A stretch of DNA of 64,000 nucleotides from an uncultured Altererythrobacter sp. Its GTDB lineage: Bacteria; Pseudomonadota; Alphaproteobacteria; Sphingomonadales; Sphingomonadaceae. The stretch is from the NCBI GenBank assembly GCA_913055875.1, contig CAJXJY010000003.1:62001-126000 (forward strand), given 5' to 3'. A program made the position numbers and the translations under genes. The first letter of the stretch is position 1. The number at the start of each line of letters is the position of its first letter. Below the pieces are notes generated by a model. It was not told the origin of the DNA, did not search any database, and worked only from the letters and a program-made list of their open reading frames with translations. Positions 63,438 to 64,000 of the stretch are shown piece after piece.

Positions 63438-63551
63438 CGTCATGCTGAACTTGTTTGACCTGCGGCCAGCTTCGCTTCCAGCATCCATTTCTCCTCCCGC
63501 ACCGTCCGCTCGCTGAGGGGAGATGGACCCTGAAACAAGTTCAGGGTGACG
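63438..63551. repeat. Palindromic repeat (GTCATGCTGAAC type, copy 3)
   Basis: Arms CGTCATGCTGAACTTGTTT and AAACAAGTTCAGGGTGACGG with CGGCCAGCTTCGCTTCCAGC inside. With the next repeat it fills the 308 bp between the oxygenase and parC; nothing else is seen. Confidence 0.85.
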
Positions 63552-63589
63552 GTTGGGAGGTGTGCCTTCGCTCCGGTCCCGAACCACAC

Positions 63590-63699
63590 CCGTTCGTGCT
63601 GAGCCTGTCGAAGCACCCCAGCGCCCCGCCACGTCCCCTTCGGCTGGCTGGCACAGCCAACCGCTCAGGACAGGCTTCGACAGGCTCAGGACGAACGGG
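63590..63699. repeat. Palindromic repeat (GTTCGTGCTGAGCCTGTCGAAG type, copy 2)
   Basis: Arms CCGTTCGTGCTGAGCCTGTC and GACAGGCTCAGGACGAACGG around a Gly/Cys-like GC-rich centre. It is the same family as 60328-60420. Confidence 0.85.
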
Positions 63700-63719
63700 G
63701 TTAGGCGAACGGATGATGC

Positions 63720-64000
63720 CTAGGTAAACCTGTTGTCTTTCGGAAACCCCTGCGGCGGCAGCCGCCCTGCCGCGCCGCGCGCGACCTTCCATTGCCAGAT
63801 ATCGGTCTCGGTGCGGGTGCGGTCGCCCTTGCCGCCCATCTGCCAGGCGAGCCCGTCGTCGAGCTTGAAAGTGGTCGCATCGCCCAGCCCGCCGTCGCGA
63901 TAGCGCTGCAGCATCACCCCCTGTCCGCGCGCCAGCACCGGCAGTTCCTCGAGGTTGAACACCACCAGCTTGCGGTTCTCGCCGACCACCGCGACGTGAT
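63720..64000 (-). CDS. parC: DNA topoisomerase IV subunit A, C-terminal part
   Basis: The last ~93 residues of ParC, running off the window edge (5' end missing). The stretch VGENRKLVVFNLEELPVLAR, GQGVMLQRYRDGGLGDATTF and the tail ARGAAGRLPPQGF match the C-terminal beta-pinwheel of alphaproteobacterial ParC. Topoisomerase IV separates daughter chromosomes. The TAG stop is at 63720-63722. Confidence 0.88.
   Translation of the reverse strand, partial: HVAVVGENRKLVVFNLEELPVLARGQGVMLQRYRDGGLGDATTFKLDDGLAWQMGGKGDRTRTETDIWQWKVARGAAGRLPPQGFPKDNRFT

Overview
The window is high-GC DNA from one alphaproteobacterial chromosome, most likely Sphingomonadales and probably Erythrobacteraceae. The evidence is gene content and protein style: a MipZ-type ParA, a CcrM-type methyltransferase with a GANTC-rich promoter, purC and purS-purQ, the maf-RNase E/G-yacG cluster beside tRNA-Phe, an aa3-type cytochrome oxidase subunit IV, orphan cpaF, three-subunit pnt genes and an entericidin. 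No phage, plasmid, rRNA or CRISPR region was seen. The placement is inferred from memory of these families, not from a search.

Layout. 0-4.3 kb: tail of a probable helicase-like protein, a small secreted protein, uvrC (reverse) and mipZ. 4.4-8.1 kb: WS/DGAT-like acyltransferase, a coupled alpha/beta hydrolase, an orphan lipoprotein and a short transposon-like element. 8-17.4 kb: a large TonB-dependent receptor, infA, maf-rng-yacG, tRNA-Phe, a Na+/H+ antiporter, purC and a lipid kinase. 17.4-26 kb: M16 peptidase, purS-purQ, a GGDEF/EAL protein and glmS. 26.3-30.9 kb: a four-gene membrane glycan operon. 31-38.4 kb: cpaF, small membrane and lipoprotein genes, a DUF938 methyltransferase, an ABA4-like/bile-acid-symporter pair, an NAD(P)-binding protein and dGTPase. 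38.5-43.5 kb: racemase, hydrolase, diheme cytochrome plus beta-helix protein, DUF2147. 43.5-47.2 kb: the pnt transhydrogenase operon, interrupted by a DUF559 nuclease. 47.3-53 kb: NtrC-like regulator, SDR, haloperoxidase-like protein, folP. 53-57 kb: an AT-richer HEPN-type gene, ccrM and rnhB. 57-64 kb: PQQ-type sugar dehydrogenase, GNAT, DUF1285, NUDIX, cca, a secreted protein, a phytanoyl-CoA dioxygenase-like protein and the parC tail.

The most unusual feature is the density of palindromic repeats of at least six families. Most lie between genes. Two interrupt reading frames without breaking them: one in the middle of uvrC, one in the leader of pntB. Others supply the start or end of genes (maf, GNAT, DUF559). 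One family brackets a small PD-(D/E)xK-type DUF559 nuclease as a matched inverted pair, and a similar pair without a gene lies beside rnhB. This looks like a nuclease-plus-terminal-repeat mobile unit with short derivatives, loosely analogous to RAYT/REP elements and Rickettsia palindromic elements. It is the best candidate here for an undescribed system.

Cell-cycle control is the second theme. The ccrM upstream region holds seven GANTC sites in 154 bp, a perfect DnaA box and a near-consensus CtrA box; mipZ also has a perfect DnaA box upstream, and the glycan operon has a CtrA-like site.
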